In this document: piece after piece, positions 52,962 through 61,087 of the stretch | Layout: the number at the start of each line of letters is the position of its first letter | Numbering within the stretch: position 1 is the first letter of the stretch | Assembly: GCF_006715785.1 (NCBI RefSeq) | Contig: NZ_VFNX01000002.1 | Coordinates: 1-64,000 of the forward strand | Origin: Streptomyces puniciscabiei | GTDB lineage: Bacteria; Actinomycetota; Actinomycetes; Streptomycetales; Streptomycetaceae | DNA: 64,000 nucleotides | Reading direction: 5' to 3' | Made by a program: the position numbers and the translations under genes | The notes under the pieces: generated by a model | What the model saw: only the letters and a program-made list of their open reading frames with translations | Told to the model about the DNA's origin: nothing | The model's database searches: none

Positions 52962-53058
52962 GGAGAGGTGCCCGGAGCGGCTGATCGGGGACCAGGGCAG
53001 CAGCCCAGAGTCGGACCCCTCGAGGATCCACGCAGGTTCGAATCCTGCCCTCTCCGCA
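52962..53058 (+). tRNA. tRNA-Ser-like sequence with irregular anticodon arm
   Basis: Acceptor strands GGAGAGG and CCTCTCC pair perfectly; D-arm CCCG-GAGCGGCTGAT-CGGG and T-arm GCAGG-TTCGAAT-CCTGC are canonical; the 3' end is GCA. The middle is long, as in class II tRNAs, but contains no clean 5-7-5 anticodon arm: it folds instead as GGGG..CCCC with an inner GGGC-AGCA-GCCC. It may be a pseudo-tRNA or a tRNA altered by integration. Confidence 0.5.
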
Positions 53059-53414
53059 ACACACATCCCACCCGTCAGGGGTGACGGCCCCGACGACGTA
53101 CGCGAACCCGCGGGATGCGCGGCGTTCACGTCGACGGAGGGTCAGGGACCTGCGGGCATACGGCCGTCGCCGGCCGCCGGCGTCTGGGCGCCGGCGCACG
53201 CACCAGCCGCCGCACGCACCAGTCGCCGCACGCACCAGTCGCCCGTCCCGGGGCGCCGCGCGCGACGCCTCCGCACCGTGTCGCTGTGACAGGGACGTAC
53301 GGAACCTGTCACAGGGCTCGTACCGCCAGGTGCCGCCGCTTCCCCCAGAGCCCCACGGATGGGATGTTTACCGGCCGGAGCGGCCCGCAGCAGCAGGCCG
53401 CGGGGAGGGATCGG

Positions 53415-54422
53415 GTGGACACCTTGATGCGCATCGGCAACGGCAGAACCGCCGCAGGGACTCGAAGAATCGGCACCACCGGTGGAACCGGCACAGCGCG
53501 GCGCCGCCGGGCGGCGGTGATCGCCACGGCGCTCGCCATGGCCGTACCGCTGACCCTCGGCGCGGCGCAAGACGCGGGGGCGGCGGGGACATCGGGGGCG
53601 GCAGGGGACGACCCCATCGTCTTCGCCCGCTACACCTCCGCAGCGCCCGTCGAGGACCTCTACGCGGTCTCCACCGCCGGCGGCACGCCCGTCAAACTCA
53701 CCCACACCTCCACCGTCAGCGACGTGATGCCCACCTGGTCCCCCGACGGCAAACGGGTGGCCTTCGTCCGCTACGGATCCGGCGGCGCCATCGACGGCAT
53801 CTGGACCATGAAGACCACGGGCGACGACCTCAAGGCCGTCCCCGGCACCAAGGGCGCCACCGACCCGGCGTGGTCCCCGGACGGCACACGGATCGCCTAC
53901 GCCAAACCGGTCGGCACCCAGCGCGAGATCTACGTGGCCGACATCGACGGGAGCCCCGCCACCCGGCTCACCCACACCACGGCGGACGATCTCCACCCGA
54001 CGTGGTCCCCGGACGGCAGGTACCTGGCGTTCAACCGCGCGGACGCGACCGGACACAGCAAAGTGATGCGGATCCGGCTGTCCACCCTGGCCCAGACGGC
54101 GGTCACCGGGGCCGGCTCCCACGACTGGACGCCCGACTGGTCGCACAACGACCGGATCGCCTTCAGCCGCGTGGACTCCTCCGGCTTCGCCCACCTCTAC
54201 CTCGTCCGCCCCGACGGCACCGGGCTGCACCGCATCACCGCGGCCCGCCTCAACGACAAGAACCCCTCGTGGTCCCCGGACGGCAGCCGCCTGGTCTTCA
54301 CCAGAGGCGGTGCCGACGACGCCGACCCCGAACACCTCTACCTCGTACGGGCCGACGGCACCGCACTGACCCAGCTCACCAAAGCGGACTCCCACGACCT
54401 GGAGGCCGACTGGCGCCCGTAA
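53415..54422 (+). CDS. Exported TolB-like beta-propeller protein
   Basis: 335 residues from a GTG at 53415 with GGAGGG upstream (an ATG four codons later is the alternative). N-terminal signal with a basic stretch (TARRRRAAVIATALAMAVPL) ending GAAQDAGA. The mature part has six PD40/WD40-like blades with the WSPDG motif: TWSPDGKRVAFVRY, AWSPDGTRIAYAKP, TWSPDGRYLAFNRA, DWSHNDRIAFSRV, SWSPDGSRLVFTRG and a closing YLVRADGTALTQL. It resembles the propeller part of TolB without its N-terminal domain. Probably extracellular and ligand- or protein-binding. Followed by a terminator. Confidence 0.8.
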   Translation: MDTLMRIGNGRTAAGTRRIGTTGGTGTARRRRAAVIATALAMAVPLTLGAAQDAGAAGTSGAAGDDPIVFARYTSAAPVEDLYAVSTAGGTPVKLTHTSTVSDVMPTWSPDGKRVAFVRYGSGGAIDGIWTMKTTGDDLKAVPGTKGATDPAWSPDGTRIAYAKPVGTQREIYVADIDGSPATRLTHTTADDLHPTWSPDGRYLAFNRADATGHSKVMRIRLSTLAQTAVTGAGSHDWTPDWSHNDRIAFSRVDSSGFAHLYLVRPDGTGLHRITAARLNDKNPSWSPDGSRLVFTRGGADDADPEHLYLVRADGTALTQLTKADSHDLEADWRP

Positions 54423-54436
54423 GACGCCCGGTGCAT

Positions 54437-54477
54437 GCGAAGGCCCGGGGAATCCGCCGTCCGGGCCGGGCCTTCGC
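54437..54477 (+). terminator. Terminator after the propeller gene
   Basis: GCGAAGGCCCGG and CCGGGCCTTCGC, perfect 12-bp arms, 14 bp after the stop. Confidence 0.7.
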
Positions 54478-54539
54478 AGCACCGCCGGAGACGGCGTGGG
54501 CGACCGTGTCCGGACATGGCCGCCTCTCAAAGATTCCGT

Positions 54540-55100
54540 TCAGCCGCGCCAGGCACCCAGTCCGGCATCCGTGAATTCGCAAGTGACGCCCGCGCCCCAG
54601 TCGTCGTCCTCGTGCAACACCGCCGGGTCGGCCAGCGTGGTGAGGAGTTCGCCGGCCGGTACGACCGTGAAGCCCTCCTCCCGGCCAGGGAAGTAGTACA
54701 CCTCGATCCAGCCCTGCTCGACCCATCGGACCAGCGGCGCGATCTGCGGCTCGACCCAGGCGAGGCGTTCATCGAGGCTCCAGTCCCCCTCCGGGCTCTG
54801 AAGGACGCCGAAGGGGCCGGTCAGCCAGCCACTCGCCTCCAGCGTGCAGATCAGCAGGGTCTCCTCCACCGCAGTCCACTCCTCGCGGTGCGGGAACCCG
54901 CCCGACGCCGGAGCCGGGAAGGCGCGGGCCTGCCAACGCGCGCGGACGACCTCCGGCACCGACAGCCAGACGCGGTCCGCGCACGCCCTGGCCGGGATCC
55001 ACTGCTCCGGGTCGGTCAGCACCCGGCGCAGCTCCTGGCCGCTCAGCACCGGGTCGGTGCTCTCGGGCCACGGGCCGTCCGCGCGGCGGACCTCCAGCAA
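54540..55100 (-). CDS. Hypothetical protein, possibly 5'-truncated
   Basis: 186 residues from a TTG. Soluble, Trp-rich, acidic: LTDPEQWIPARACADRVWLS, PHREEWTAVEETLLICTLEA and WVEQGWIEVYYFPGREEGFT. In-frame codons upstream (REVRQSVRRCAEEEARELLP, RLAGAALDLAG) look like genuine coding sequence but no ATG/GTG start occurs before the stop at ~55230. Either the gene lost its 5' end or starts at the TTG. Function unknown. Confidence 0.6.
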   Translation of the reverse strand: MLEVRRADGPWPESTDPVLSGQELRRVLTDPEQWIPARACADRVWLSVPEVVRARWQARAFPAPASGGFPHREEWTAVEETLLICTLEASGWLTGPFGVLQSPEGDWSLDERLAWVEPQIAPLVRWVEQGWIEVYYFPGREEGFTVVPAGELLTTLADPAVLHEDDDWGAGVTCEFTDAGLGAWRG

Positions 55101-55348
55101 CCCCCGCCCGGCCAGGTCCAGGGCCGCCCCGGCCAGGCGGGGCAGTAGCTCCCGCGCCTCCTCCTCGGCGCAACGGCGAACGCTTTGACGAACTTCGCGT
55201 CCGAAGGTCCCCGGTTCCGGGCGATGTCACAGCCCGCCGGGCTGTCTCTCCTCGGGGACGAACCGTTGCCGACCGCGGGCGGGGCCTGCGGGGCGGGCGT
55301 CTTTGGCGGCGGTGACCCCATCGCAGTGAGAAGGAGCGGAAGGGCATC

Positions 55349-55895
55349 ATGAGCAAGGTCTGGTTCGTCACCGGTTCGTCCCGCGGCCTGGATCGCAACT
55401 TCGTCGAGGCCGCCCTCTCCCGAGGCGATGCGGTGGCCGCGACCGCCCGGAACGCCCGGGAGCCTGGACCGGCTGGTCGCCGCCCACGGCGACGCGGTGC
55501 TCCCGCTCGAATTGGACGTGACCGACGCAGCGGCCGTCCTCGAGAGCGTGAAGCGGGCTGAGGAGCACTTCGGCCGTCTCGACGTCGTCGTGAACAACGC
55601 GGGGTACGGCCTGCTCGGGACGGTGGAGGAGTTGACCGAGCAGGAACTGCGCGACCAACTGGAGACCAACCTGTTCGGCGTGGTCCGGGTCGTCCAGGCC
55701 GTGCTGCCCCACCTGCGCGAGCAGGGCGCGGGGCACATCGTCCAGATCTCCTCGGTCGGCGGCGTCACGGCGTTCCCGCTCGGAGGCGGGTACCACGCCT
55801 CCAAGTAAATCCTCGAAGGCCTCAGCGAATCCCTCGCGCAGGAGGTCGCGGGATTCGGCGTCAAGGTGACCCTGGTCGAGCCCGGCTCATACGCC
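55349..55895 (+). pseudogene. Short-chain dehydrogenase with frameshift and internal stop
   Basis: Starts MSKVWFVTGSSRGLDRNFVE (cofactor motif TGxxxGxG altered by G to D), shifts frame near 55455, continues LDRLVAAHGDAVLPLELDVT, DVVVNNAGYGLLGTVEELTE, GHIVQISSVGGVTAF and YHASK, with the catalytic Ser, Tyr and Lys present. Then TAA at 55806 stands where tryptophan usually follows YHASK, and the frame resumes ILEGLSESLAQEVAGFGVKV and TLVEPG. After that the sequence becomes aquaporin-like. Confidence 0.75.
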
Positions 55896-56165
55896 GCTTG
55901 TCCAAGTCGCTTCGCCCTTGTGAGCCCCGCCATCAGCCGGACACTCGTCGTGATCGGTGTCGGTGAGGCGGTCGCCACGGCAGTGCTGCTGGCCATCGTG
56001 CTCCACGTGGTCGGCAATCCGGACCTGGAAGAGGTCGCCTCTGCCGTCATCGGGACGACCCTCGCCGTCCTGATCCTTCTCACCGCAGGCACCACGGGCG
56101 GCAGCCGCAATCCCGCCCGCCGGTTCGGCCCCTGGGTCATGGCCGGCGCGCCCGGCACGATCTGA
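55896..56165 (+). pseudogene. Aquaporin/MIP-family C-terminal fragment
   Basis: In the same frame as the SDR remnant: ALVSPAISRTLVVIGVGEAV, TAVLLAIVLHVVG, VIGTTLAVLILLTAGTTGGS, RNPARRFGPWVMAG. The second NPA box (NPAR) and flanking membrane segments are typical of MIP channels. The first half with the other NPA is missing. Confidence 0.6.
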
Positions 56166-56573
56166 CCGTGCCTGGCCTGGCTTGGCCGGGCCAGGCCAGG
56201 CCGATGGCAGCAGCCGCCGTTGTCAGGGCACCGGCACGGCTCCTGCCCTGCCGGTAACCGGTCCGGAGCAGGGCAGGGCCGGCCGAGCGAGGCCACGGGG
56301 CGCCGCATCCCCCGTCAAAGCAGCCGAGCACCGTACCCGGTCCCGGCCCGCCAGGCGCTCTACAGCCGGGACCGGTCGCAGGCCGTTGTGCTGTCGATGT
56401 CCGCACCAAGCACAGGCGGCCGACAAGCTCGCGTCCCCGCACCTACTCGGCCCCTGCGTCCGGAACCGTGGAATGCATGTCCGTTTGGACACTTCCGGCT
56501 ACCAGACCGGACGGGGACCGTGGAGATGAATCGGATGTGACCCATTCCTCGGCCTTCCCCTTCAGGAGTCCCC
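56166..56573. other. Intergenic region
   Basis: No gene recognised. It holds the GC-rich repeat CTTGGCCGGGCCAGGCCAGG near 56177 and a plausible promoter region for the HD-domain gene (GGAG at 56566 is its ribosome-binding site). Confidence 0.35.
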
Positions 56574-57212
56574 ATGCCCGAAACGATTGCCGGGATCACG
56601 GTCCCGGACACCGCCCTGGTCCACGAGGCGACCGCTCTCGTACGCCAGTCGGCCGACGACACGCTGTTCCACCACTCCCGCAGGGTGTTCCTGTGGGGAA
56701 TGCTCAAGACCGCTGTCCGGGGACTCGAGGTCGACCCCGAACTCGCCTACGTCGGCGGCCTCTTCCACGATCTCGGGCTGACGGCCGACCACCGCACGAA
56801 GGACCGCCGCTTCGAGCTCGACGGCGCCGAGGCGGCGTACGGCTTCCTGCGTGACCACGGGCGCAGCGAGGAGGAGGCGCGAAACGTCTGGCTTGCCATC
56901 GCGCTGCACACCACACCGGAGGTTCCCCTCCACCTCGCGCCCGAAGTCGCCGTGGTGACGCTCGGCGTCGAGACCGACGTCCTGGGCCTGAACCTCGAGC
57001 AGATCACCCCGGTACAACGCGCCGAGGTCGTCGCCGCCCATCCAAGGCCGGATTTCAAGAACCGCATTCTCCAAGCCTTCTACGACGGCATGGCCGACCG
57101 GCCGGACACCACGTTCGGCACCATGAACGACGACGTCCTGGCACACTTCGACCCCACATTCCAGCGCAAGGACTTCGTCGCTGTCATACGGTCCAACGCC
57201 TGGCCCGAGTGA
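56574..57212 (+). CDS. HD-domain protein, copy A
   Basis: 212 residues, AGGAG 7 nt before the ATG. HD metal-dependent phosphohydrolase pattern: HHSRRVFLWG (first His), GGLFHDLGL (HD), ALHTTPE (third His) and a later acidic ligand (ETDVLG). The family includes cyanamide hydratase-like proteins; the reaction here is unknown. It is a clear paralog of the protein at the right window edge (HHSRRVF, FHDxGL, IALHTTP, DFKNxxLQ in both). Monocistronic. Confidence 0.85.
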   Translation: MPETIAGITVPDTALVHEATALVRQSADDTLFHHSRRVFLWGMLKTAVRGLEVDPELAYVGGLFHDLGLTADHRTKDRRFELDGAEAAYGFLRDHGRSEEEARNVWLAIALHTTPEVPLHLAPEVAVVTLGVETDVLGLNLEQITPVQRAEVVAAHPRPDFKNRILQAFYDGMADRPDTTFGTMNDDVLAHFDPTFQRKDFVAVIRSNAWPE

Positions 57213-57410
57213 CCTGATTCGCGATCATGGCAACGTCGCGGGTGGGCCAGCAGTCGGCGAGGGGCCGGCCGGCGCTCTTGGCCCCAGCCGGCCCACCGAG
57301 CGGCCGTAGCGCCGCGAGTTGGACCGGTCCGGACGGCGAGGGACTCACCCACTCTCGGACGCCGTGATTTGATCAAGGAAGGGTGATCGAGGAAAGGAAC
57401 CGACCACCGC

Positions 57411-58433
57411 ATGACCGTCCATCGTGTCGCCTTCCTCGTGTTCGACGGAGTGAAGATGCTCGACGTCTCCGGCCCCACGGAGGTGTTTGCGGAAGCCAAC
57501 ACTCTCGGCGCCTGTTACTCGCTGCGCTACACCTCGTCGTCCGGCGAGCCGGTACGCACCTCGATCGGTACGCGCCTGCCCGTCGACGCGGCCGCGGCAG
57601 AGGTCGACGCCGACACACTTGTCGTCCCGGGTGCGGATCCACTCGTCACCGAGCCGATCCCGTCGGATCTGACGGAGGCCGTCCGGCTGCTGCGTGCCCA
57701 CACACACAGGCTTGTTTCCATTTGCACCGGCTCGTTCGTTCTCGCTGCCGCAGGCCTGCTCTCGGGGCACCGCGCGACCACTCACTGGCGTCACGCCCAG
57801 CTGCTCGCGCGCGCCTACCCCGACATTCGCGTCGAGCCCGATTCCCTCTTCGTCGAGGACCGTGGCATCTTCACCTCGGCGGGCGTCACGGCCGGCATCG
57901 ACCTTGCGCTTTCCCTGGTCGAACGCGACCAGGGTGCGGATCTGGCACGTGACGTCGCCCGAAACCTGGTCATGTCCATGCAGCGCCCCGGAGGGCAGTC
58001 CCAGTTCTCTGCGCCGCTGAAGGGAACTCGACGCGAACCGCCACCTGCGCCAAGCCCCCTGATCCCCGCCTGCTGTCGGCGCCGGCCCGTCCGCCGGGGC
58101 GGAGGCGCGCAGGTCTCAGAAGCTGTTGTCCTTCCGAGCTTGAGGATTGCGTTTCTGCTGGTCAGGTGTAGGGGTGGCGGCAGGGTGGGAGTGGTGGCTC
58201 ATCGTTTCGTCGCTCCTGTGGAGGTCGGGCATGCCGTCGGTGGTCGGACTGCTGGAAGAGCACGAGCTCGCCGTCGGGCGGACGAGCTACGCGAGGAAGC
58301 CGACCGCATTCAGGCCGAACTGGCCGCGGCTCAGCAGGAATGGCAGGAGTGGAGATCGCCCGCCAGCGGGTCAGTGTGCTGCTGTCCGCGCCGACTGGCG
58401 CCGGGATCGCGGACGATGCTACGTCGCCGGTGA
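57411..58433 (+). CDS. DJ-1/PfpI domain of a GlxA/AraC-type regulator, C-terminal HTH replaced
   Basis: Residues 1-205 are a DJ-1/PfpI glutaminase-like domain: MTVHRVAFLVFDGVKMLDVS, nucleophile region LVSICTGSFVLAAAGLLSGH with the conserved cysteine, RATTHWRHAQLL and VTAGIDLALSLVERD, as in AraC regulators with this domain. After QSQFSAPLKG (~residue 205) the usual AraC HTH does not follow; instead 135 residues of Arg/Pro-rich and unrelated sequence occur, overlapping another broken gene. So the regulator probably lost its DNA-binding half. Without HTH it cannot act as a standard activator. Confidence 0.65.
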   Translation: MTVHRVAFLVFDGVKMLDVSGPTEVFAEANTLGACYSLRYTSSSGEPVRTSIGTRLPVDAAAAEVDADTLVVPGADPLVTEPIPSDLTEAVRLLRAHTHRLVSICTGSFVLAAAGLLSGHRATTHWRHAQLLARAYPDIRVEPDSLFVEDRGIFTSAGVTAGIDLALSLVERDQGADLARDVARNLVMSMQRPGGQSQFSAPLKGTRREPPPAPSPLIPACCRRRPVRRGGGAQVSEAVVLPSLRIAFLLVRCRGGGRVGVVAHRFVAPVEVGHAVGGRTAGRARARRRADELREEADRIQAELAAAQQEWQEWRSPASGSVCCCPRRLAPGSRTMLRRR

Positions 58434-58732
58434 CGGCCTCGACGAGGCAGAAGCCGCAGGTGCCGGTGTGGCGCGAAGGGCTGGCGTGGTCCGCACTGTC
58501 GGTCGACTACCAGCGCATCCTGAAGACACTCGCGGACCGGTCCCGGCTCGGACAGGGGCCGCTGACCTGCCAGGAGATGGCCGCACTGTTCGGTATGGAG
58601 GTGGTGCCGGCGCGGGTGGAGGCCCTGCGGTCGAAGGCGAAACGCCTGGTCGCGCGCGGCTGGCTGGCCACGGTTGGGCCGGGCCGCTTCACGCTCGCCC
58701 GCGGCGTCAGCGGGCCAGGCGGCGGCTCATGA
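58230..58732 (+). pseudogene. Winged-helix-type protein with two frameshifts
   Basis: Pieces in order: MPSVVGLLEEHELAVGR; then, one frame over, RADELREEADRIQAELAAAQ, QEWQEW; then EIARQRVSVLLSAP, VPVWREGLAWSALSVDYQRI and LTCQEMAALFGMEVVPARVE, LRSKAKRLVARGW. Together they make the coiled-coil plus winged-helix protein often found beside transposases in Streptomyces. The last piece (58340-58732) is a continuous 130-codon ORF. Confidence 0.6.
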
Positions 58733-58914
58733 GGCCAACCCGTACGGCACCTTCCGCCTCGACATGGACAAGCGGCTCGACCTGGTTCCCCTGGCCGTTC
58801 TCCGCGCAGGTACTCCGTCGGACGCCTCCGCGCTTGTGTGGGCCGGGGCAGCTCGCACAAGCTGCCCGAGTGATTCCACCATTACCGCTGCGGCAGCCCT
58901 TATCACCGCCGGTG

Positions 58915-59371
58915 TCAGCTGCCGACGGGGTACCGGCTGGTGACCGCGACGCGGTTGAAAGCGTTCATCACGGTTGCCAGCCAGGCGATTGCCGAGACCC
59001 GGTCTGCGGTGAGTACGGCCGCGGCGGCGTTGTAGTCCTGGTCGCTGACGTGTCCGTCCGGCACGCGTGTGATCGCCTCGGTCAGGCGGAGGGCGGCGCG
59101 GTCCGTCTCGGAGAAGTAGCCGGTCTCTGCCCAGGCGGGCAGCCCGGCGACCGGTCAGGGTTTTCGCCCTTCTTGAGGGTGTCACGGGTGTGCATGCGCA
59201 GGCAGAACGAGCAGTCGTTGATCTGAGAGGTGCGGATCCTCAGCAGTTCGACCAGGAGCGGGTCAAGGCCCGCGGCGGTGGTGTTCTCTCGCACCTCCGA
59301 GGACAGGGCGATGAGGGTCTTGTAGGCGGCCGGGGCTGCTCGCCGATGTTGACGCGCTGGGGGTCGGTCAT
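58915..59371 (-). pseudogene. AhpD-like carboxymuconolactone decarboxylase with two frameshifts
   Basis: Start MTDPQRVNIGEQ, frame change, AYKTLIALSSEVRENTTAAG, LLRIRTSQINDCSFCLRMHT with the CxxC redox pair and histidine of AhpD proteins, a second change after KKGENPDR, and VAGLPAWAETGYFSETDRAA, LRLTEAITRVPDGHVSD to a stop. The intact enzyme (~150 residues) would be an alkylhydroperoxidase-like protein. This family is the commonest partner of ECF41 sigma factors, and one lies 2 kb away. Confidence 0.75.
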
Positions 59372-59484
59372 GGTTCCCATGATTCCTTCGTGTGGTAGGC
59401 GCCGCGCTTTGGGCACGTCGGTGGAGAGTGGGCGTGCTTTGGCGGGGTGGTACAGGGTGATGCCGCACCGCGCATGTCCCGGGT

Positions 59485-59985
59485 CTACGACTTCGGATCG
59501 TCGATCTTGAGCTTGGCTCCGGTGTCCGAGACGAAGACGACCAGGAGCTTGGCGGATTTGGTCCGGCTGGTGTTCTCGGTGAGGACATGGTGGGCGCCCG
59601 GCGGCTCGACCCAGTTCTCGCCCTGGTGGTAGGTAGTCGCGGGCTTGCCGGCGAGCTGGCTGCGCACGGTGCCTTCGAGGACGTAGGCGTAGACGAAGGC
59701 CTGGCCGTGCCGGTGCGGCAGCGCGCGTGCATCGGGCGGGAAGTCGACGATCGCCGAGGTGAACGTCTTGCCTTTCACGTTCGGCAGGGCCTGCTGGAGC
59801 AGCGGCTTGAGGGTTTCGGTGGGGGGTGTCGATGACATGGCCGCAGACGATGCCATGGCCGCAGGCGATGCCTTGGCCGTGGTCGTGCCCGTGGCGTGGG
59901 TGGGCTGGTCCGAGGTCGAGCAGGCCGTGGCCGCAGTCAGCGTGGCGACGGCCAGGAAGCCGGTGGCGATTCGCATTCTGATCAC
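59485..59985 (-). CDS. Cupin-domain lipoprotein
   Basis: 166 residues from a GTG with GGAGACC upstream. Signal peptide with lipobox ATAC (MRIATGFLAVATLTAATAC), then a Thr/Ala/Ser linker and a cupin: ALPHRHGQAFVYAYVLEGTV gives HxH and E; GENWVEPPGAHHVLTENTS gives the last histidine. A small extracytoplasmic metal-binding cupin. Its start is 15 bp after the oxidoreductase stop in the same direction, so it is the second gene of the probable ECF41-controlled operon. Confidence 0.85.
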   Translation of the reverse strand: MIRMRIATGFLAVATLTAATACSTSDQPTHATGTTTAKASPAAMASSAAMSSTPPTETLKPLLQQALPNVKGKTFTSAIVDFPPDARALPHRHGQAFVYAYVLEGTVRSQLAGKPATTYHQGENWVEPPGAHHVLTENTSRTKSAKLLVVFVSDTGAKLKIDDPKS

Positions 59986-60000
59986 GATGGGTCTCCTGAT

Positions 60001-60921
60001 TCAGTCTTCCGTGACGCGGATGATCGTCTTGCCCGGGGTGCGCTTGCCGGGGGCGAATGCGGAGGGTGCTTCGGCGAGTGGCCGCACATCGCCGACGACT
60101 GGTTTGAGGCGGCCGTCCCTCAACCGAGTGGCGAGATCGGCGAGCCGGGCGCGGTCGGGTTCGACGACGAAGAAGATTGCATGCCCGTCCTTGGGCCGGG
60201 CCTTGGGCGGCATGACGATGCTGACCAGCGTGCCACCGGGGCGGACCAGGGCGGCCGAGCGGTCGAGGATGTCGCCGCCGATGACGTCGAACACGACATC
60301 GGCCTCGCCGGCATCCTCCAGCTTCTCGGCCTGCAGGTCGATGAAGGTGTCGACGCCGAGAGCGAGTGCCCTGTCCCGGCCGGAGGCCCGGCCGGTGCCG
60401 ATGACGCGGGCGCCGGCCTCGCGGGCGAGCTGTACCGCGATCGAGCCGACGCCGCCCGCGGCACCGTGGATCAGGACGGTCTGGCCTGTGGTGAGGCGCC
60501 CGTGGTCGAACAGCCCCTGCCAGGCGGTCAGCCCGGAGATCGGCAGCGCGGCGGCCACGGTGTGGTCGATGTCCGCCGGCAGCGGGGCGAGGTTGCGGGC
60601 CTCCACCGCGGTGTACTCGGCTAGTGTGCCGTTACGGGCCCAGTCGGCCAGGCCGAACACCCGCTGTCCGACGCTCAGGCCGGTGGTGCCGTACCCCAGT
60701 TCTGCGACGACACCGGACAGCTCGTGTCCGGGCACGCTCGGCGTCCGGTCGCGGCCGGCGCGGTCGGTCCACGTGGCGGGCCAGTCCAGCTCGCCAGGGG
60801 TGAAGCCGGCGGCGTGCACCCGCACGATGACGTCGTTCTCGGCCGCATGGGGGTAGGGCATGTCTGTCAGGGAGATCCCGGCAAGACCAGCGTCACGGTC
60901 TCGCACAGTGATGGCTTGCAT
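60001..60921 (-). CDS. NADP-dependent zinc-free alcohol dehydrogenase/quinone oxidoreductase
   Basis: 306 residues, AAGGATC before the ATG. Medium-chain dehydrogenase of the quinone-oxidoreductase branch: MQAITVRDRDAGLAGISLTD, GHELSGVVAELG, LPISGLTAWQGLFDHGRLTT, nucleotide site VLIHGAAGGVGSIAVQLARE, no structural-zinc cysteines. Expected to reduce quinones or enones with NADPH. First gene after an exact ECF41-type promoter 138 bp upstream, followed by the cupin lipoprotein and the AhpD-like pseudogene. Confidence 0.88.
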   Translation of the reverse strand: MQAITVRDRDAGLAGISLTDMPYPHAAENDVIVRVHAAGFTPGELDWPATWTDRAGRDRTPSVPGHELSGVVAELGYGTTGLSVGQRVFGLADWARNGTLAEYTAVEARNLAPLPADIDHTVAAALPISGLTAWQGLFDHGRLTTGQTVLIHGAAGGVGSIAVQLAREAGARVIGTGRASGRDRALALGVDTFIDLQAEKLEDAGEADVVFDVIGGDILDRSAALVRPGGTLVSIVMPPKARPKDGHAIFFVVEPDRARLADLATRLRDGRLKPVVGDVRPLAEAPSAFAPGKRTPGKTIIRVTED

Positions 60922-61058
60922 ACAGATCCTTACTGGAAGGGGCGACCCGAGCGCACAGGGCTCATAGCGGCTGCAGGTGGATGTATGCCGTTATGCATGA
61001 TCGATCTCACCTGCTCGCGCGGATTCCTTCGTCGCCCGTTGTGCGTTCTCAGCAGGGA

Positions 61059-61085
61059 GACGAGGTGGCCCGTCCGGGTGTGACA
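61059..61085 (-). promoter_or_regulatory. ECF41-type promoter (TGTCACA, 16 nt, CGTC)
   Basis: On the minus strand TGTCACA (61085-61079) and CGTC (61062-61059) are separated by exactly 16 nt, the published ECF41 consensus. It directs transcription toward the oxidoreductase-cupin operon and overlaps the region just after the sigma gene stop codon. Confidence 0.75.
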
Positions 61086-61087
61086 GC

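Noticed and set aside
52885..53235. Minus-strand ORF with the peptide GEGRIRTCVD
   Set aside because: This is the well-known false translation of tRNA-like T-arm and acceptor sequence read backwards.
53142..54530. A 462-codon frame antisense to the WSPDG propeller gene
   Set aside because: It is the complement of the propeller repeats; the repetition comes from the real gene.
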